Source of the DNA: Saprospiraceae bacterium
GTDB taxonomy: Bacteria; Bacteroidota; Bacteroidia; Chitinophagales; Saprospiraceae
DNA: 64,000 nucleotides
Direction of reading: 5' to 3'
Assembly: GCA_026129545.1 (NCBI GenBank)
Contig: JAHCHX010000001.1
Location: forward strand, 2,665,501-2,729,500
Both the position numbers and the translations under genes were made by a program. The notes under the pieces were generated by a model. It was not told where the DNA came from. It searched no databases and saw nothing but the letters and a program-made list of their open reading frames with translations. Of the stretch, positions 61,414-64,000 are shown in pieces; positions within the stretch are counted from its first letter, which is position 1, and each line of letters begins with the position of its first letter.

Positions 61414-62757
61414 ATGGCAAACACAAAACCGCACCTGAGTTTTTGGCAAATCGTCAATATGAACTTTGGTTTCTTCGGGATACAGTACAGCTTCGGGTTG
61501 CAGCAGAGCAACATGAGCCCAATTTACAAATACTTGGGTGCCGACGAGGCCAGCCTGCCCTACCTGTGGCTGGCCGGGCCAATGACCGGGTTAATCGTGC
61601 AACCGATTATCGGAGCCATGAGCGACAAGACGACGAGTAAATTGGGCCGGCGAACGCCTTATTTCCTCATTGGGGCTGTGTTTTGCAGCATTAGCCTTTT
61701 TTTTATGCCTTTCAGCAGCACCTTGTGGATGGCGGCGGGTCTGCTCTGGATACTCGACGCGGCGAACAACGTGACGATGGAGCCGTACCGCGCTTTCGTG
61801 AGCGACAAATTGGATGAAAAACAACATTCTACTGGCTTCCTGACGCAGAGCGCCTTCACGGGCTTGGGGCAAACCCTGTCGTATCTCACGCCATCCATTT
61901 TGGTGTTCATCGGCATGAACAAGGACGCGGTGAACGCCAAAAACATCCCTTACATCACGGTAGCGGCGTTCATCATTGGCGCGTTCTTTTCCATTTTTTC
62001 CATCCTCTGGACGGTGAAGACCACAAAGGAAAACCCACTAAGCGAAGAGGAGATGGAGCGCATTCGCCAAGCGCCGCTCGGGCTGAAAAACACTTTTAAG
62101 GAAATATGGGAGGCCATCAAAGATATGCCGCTGACGATGAAGCAACTGGCGTTGGTAAAGTTGTTTCAGTGGTACGCGATGTTTTGTTATTGGCAATATA
62201 TCGTGTTGTCGCTCTCCACCACTTTTTTTGGCACTACGGAAGAAACATCGGCAGGCTTCCGCGAGGCGGGGCTGATGAACGGGCAGATTGGCGGCTTCTA
62301 CAATTTCATCGCCTTCGTTGGGGCGTTTGCGCTCATGCCGTTCACCAAGCGATTCGGGCCGAAAATATCGCATAGCATCTGCCTCACGTTGGCGGGTATC
62401 GGCATGATGTGCATCCCGGAGATTAGCAACAAGCCCATGTTGTTTATTCCGATGCTCGGCATCGGCTTGGCTTGGGCAAGCATGATGGGCAACCCCTACA
62501 TCATGCTCGCGGGCTGCATCCCCCCCGAACGCACGGGTGTGTACATGGGCATCTTCAATATGTTCATCGTGATTCCGATGATGATTCAGATTTTCACCTT
62601 GCCGCTCTACTATCGGGCTTGGCTCGGCGGCAATCCCGAAAATGTGATTCGGCTGGCGGGGGCGCTGCTGCTCTGCGGCGCGGTAGCGGTGTTGTTTGTG
62701 AAACTCGCGAAAAGCGATGGAGGGCAAGCACCCGCACCGATGGGTGGCGGGCATTGA
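61414..62757 (+). CDS. MFS transporter, glycoside/sucrose-type
   Basis: The 447-residue inner-membrane protein has about 12 hydrophobic segments. The opening [35 protein letters not shown] and [23 protein letters not shown] are typical of the GPH or sucrose:proton branch of the superfamily, which imports sugars. The substrate is not proven. The ATG at 61414 ([10 protein letters not shown]) begins just before the first helix. The gene stands 70 bases behind the aminotransferase and has its own promoter-like box. Confidence 0.9.
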   Translation: MANTKPHLSFWQIVNMNFGFFGIQYSFGLQQSNMSPIYKYLGADEASLPYLWLAGPMTGLIVQPIIGAMSDKTTSKLGRRTPYFLIGAVFCSISLFFMPFSSTLWMAAGLLWILDAANNVTMEPYRAFVSDKLDEKQHSTGFLTQSAFTGLGQTLSYLTPSILVFIGMNKDAVNAKNIPYITVAAFIIGAFFSIFSILWTVKTTKENPLSEEEMERIRQAPLGLKNTFKEIWEAIKDMPLTMKQLALVKLFQWYAMFCYWQYIVLSLSTTFFGTTEETSAGFREAGLMNGQIGGFYNFIAFVGAFALMPFTKRFGPKISHSICLTLAGIGMMCIPEISNKPMLFIPMLGIGLAWASMMGNPYIMLAGCIPPERTGVYMGIFNMFIVIPMMIQIFTLPLYYRAWLGGNPENVIRLAGALLLCGAVAVLFVKLAKSDGGQAPAPMGGGH

Positions 62758-62788
62758 TTTGTTTTATGCCGATGGGTTTTCAACGCAA

Positions 62789-62819
62789 TGAGGCGGCGAC
62801 TGCACCAGTCGCCGCCTCA
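62789..62819. repeat. GGCGGCGACT hairpin, copy 2
   Basis: A perfect 13-base-pair stem (tgaggcggcgact) with a five-base loop, between the convergent ends of the transporter and adhesin genes. It shares its core with 56259-56291. Confidence 0.65.
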
Positions 62820-62876
62820 AACGCAACAATTCAAAGCCTCTTTCGGAGACAACTTGTTTTTTCGGCTGCGAAAAAA

Positions 62877-64000
62877 TTATTTGCTTACCACAATCCGCCG
62901 CGCGAGCATTTCATCTTTGACGCGCAACAGAATCGGGTAAACGCCGCTTGGCAGGCTGGACAAGTCCAAATCCAATTGTGTGGGTGCGGTGGCGAATTGT
63001 TGGATAACGCGCCGTCCGGTCATGTCGAGCACCGTTAGTTGCACTTCGTCATTTACCCCGTCGGGGAAAATGATAGATACATGGCCACTGGTCGGATTCG
63101 GCCTGATGAGCAGTTCCGAAGCCCAGTTCGGCTCTTTGGCATCCACCGTGTTGCGCACTTCAAAGGTTTGGCTCTGAATCGTGCAGCCAAAGGCATCGGT
63201 GACAACAACAACGTATTCTCCAGCACCCAGATTTGTCAGGTCTTCTGTGTTGGCCGGGAACGGTTGGCCGTTCTTGGTCCAGACATAGGTGTATGGAGGA
63301 AGGCCACCCGTGACGGTCAAGTTTATCGCACCGACGCTCTGGTTGTTAAAATCGTCCGTAACATCGGCGTTGACCACTATTTGGTTGAGAATCGTCACCT
63401 CAAAGCTACAAGAGCCTGCGTTGCCACCCGCATCCGTGTATGTATAGGTGTTGGTCGTCACGCCCAAGGGGAAGGTGGCACCGCTTGGCAAACCTGCCGA
63501 GAGTGTCCAGAAGCCGCCATTTCCAAGGCAGTTGTCGGTGGCAACGGGTGCGCCGTATTGAACGACGTTGTTGCCAAAGCAACGGACTATGCTTGGCGGG
63601 CAGCTGGTGGTTGGTGGCGAGTTGTCAATGATGGTGACTACCACGATGGCCGTGCTTGTGTTGCCCGCATCGTCCGTCGCGGTCACCGTGATGGATTGCG
63701 GCCCTAATTGAGTGCAGTTGAAATTGGTCGGCGCAATCGTGATGCTGCTCACGGCGCAGTTGTCGGTAGCGGTCACGCCAAGCAGTTGCGCGGTCAGCGT
63801 CACGGTGCCAGTCGAACCAAGCGCCACGTCAACTGGCCCGCCGACAATCACTGGCGATTCAGTGTCCACTGCATTAACAGTAACCGAGGTGGTGGCTGTA
63901 CAGCCGTTTGCGTCGGTTGCGGTTGCCCCAAAACTGCCCGCTACGAGGTTGATAGCGGTAGGCCCGGTTTGGCCGTTGCTCCAGGCGATTGATATAGTGC
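62877..64000 (-). CDS. Large T9SS adhesin with HYR and SprB-type repeats, N-terminus cut
   Basis: The frame is open from the right edge to the stop at 62877, giving about 373 residues of the C-terminal part. In order they are: the end of a SprB-type repeat (TISIAWSNGQTGPTAINLVA, TATDANGCTATTSVTV), two HYR-like segments (ITVTATDDAGNTSTAIVVVTI; CPPSIVRCFGNNVVQYG with TDNC and YTDAGGNAGSCSFEVTI), another SprB-type repeat (GGLPPYTYVWTKNGQP, GEYVVVVTDAFGCT) and a T9SS type A sorting domain (LLIRPNPTSGHVSIIFP, LDMTGRRVIQQF). It is secreted to the cell surface and probably acts in adhesion or gliding. The start lies outside the window. Confidence 0.92.
   Translation of the reverse strand, partial: TISIAWSNGQTGPTAINLVAGSFGATATDANGCTATTSVTVNAVDTESPVIVGGPVDVALGSTGTVTLTAQLLGVTATDNCAVSSITIAPTNFNCTQLGPQSITVTATDDAGNTSTAIVVVTIIDNSPPTTSCPPSIVRCFGNNVVQYGAPVATDNCLGNGGFWTLSAGLPSGATFPLGVTTNTYTYTDAGGNAGSCSFEVTILNQIVVNADVTDDFNNQSVGAINLTVTGGLPPYTYVWTKNGQPFPANTEDLTNLGAGEYVVVVTDAFGCTIQSQTFEVRNTVDAKEPNWASELLIRPNPTSGHVSIIFPDGVNDEVQLTVLDMTGRRVIQQFATAPTQLDLDLSSLPSGVYPILLRVKDEMLARRIVVSK

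Overview
The window reads as a chromosomal segment of a free-living member of the Bacteroidota, most likely near the Saprospiria. The evidence is two proteins with type IX secretion (T9SS) C-terminal sorting domains plus a decayed third, the gliding genes gldA and gldF, a DUF6089 outer-membrane barrel, lipoproteins with short lipoboxes, and many -7 boxes of the TAnnTTTG type typical of this phylum. Genes are dense, on both strands, and mostly housekeeping.

Layout. 0-1.5 kb: a truncated unknown gene, a decayed IS5-type insertion sequence and a small hairpin repeat. 1.5-10 kb (mostly minus): ybeY, an anti-sigma-type kinase, asnS, a SIMPL-domain protein, panD, a lone paaA, a small membrane protein with a sodium/solute symporter, and a DUF6089 barrel. 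10-17 kb: tatC, rfbC, a DoxX-like protein, a von Willebrand A protein, an SDR oxidoreductase divergent from a TetR regulator, and an alpha/beta hydrolase. 16.9-19.9 kb is the clearest accessory patch: a DUF433 antitoxin with a wrecked DUF5615 partner between 28-bp direct repeats, then a CfrBI-like restriction-modification pair. 20-36 kb: smc, an epimerase with cytochrome c, a candidate small RNA, a carbonic anhydrase with a SulP transporter, a glycosyltransferase, gcvH, an Xaa-Pro aminopeptidase, rpoN, a DUF547 protein, gldA-gldF and an OmpA/SPOR-like protein.

36.9-40.7 kb is the most unusual block. phoH, a long DUF488 gene, an Rpn-type PD-(D/E)XK nuclease gene, a short DUF488 gene and a probable dual-OB gene lie in one tight minus-strand run with overlaps or gaps of 2-51 bases. 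I regard this as the best candidate for an undescribed conflict or nucleic-acid-processing system.

41-64 kb: a SAM hydroxide adenosyltransferase, a UMF1-type transporter, htpG, a T9SS cargo protein, a broken T9SS propeller gene ending at a nested hairpin element, a beta-helix lipoprotein, an RND pump gene and a TolC-type gene (no adaptor gene between them), a PKD-cyclophilin lipoprotein, DUF4350-MoxR, lpxD, an aminotransferase, a sugar-type transporter and the C-terminal part of a large HYR/SprB-repeat T9SS adhesin that runs off the right edge. At least three families of small dispersed inverted repeats occur twice each here. No tRNA, rRNA or CRISPR array was seen.
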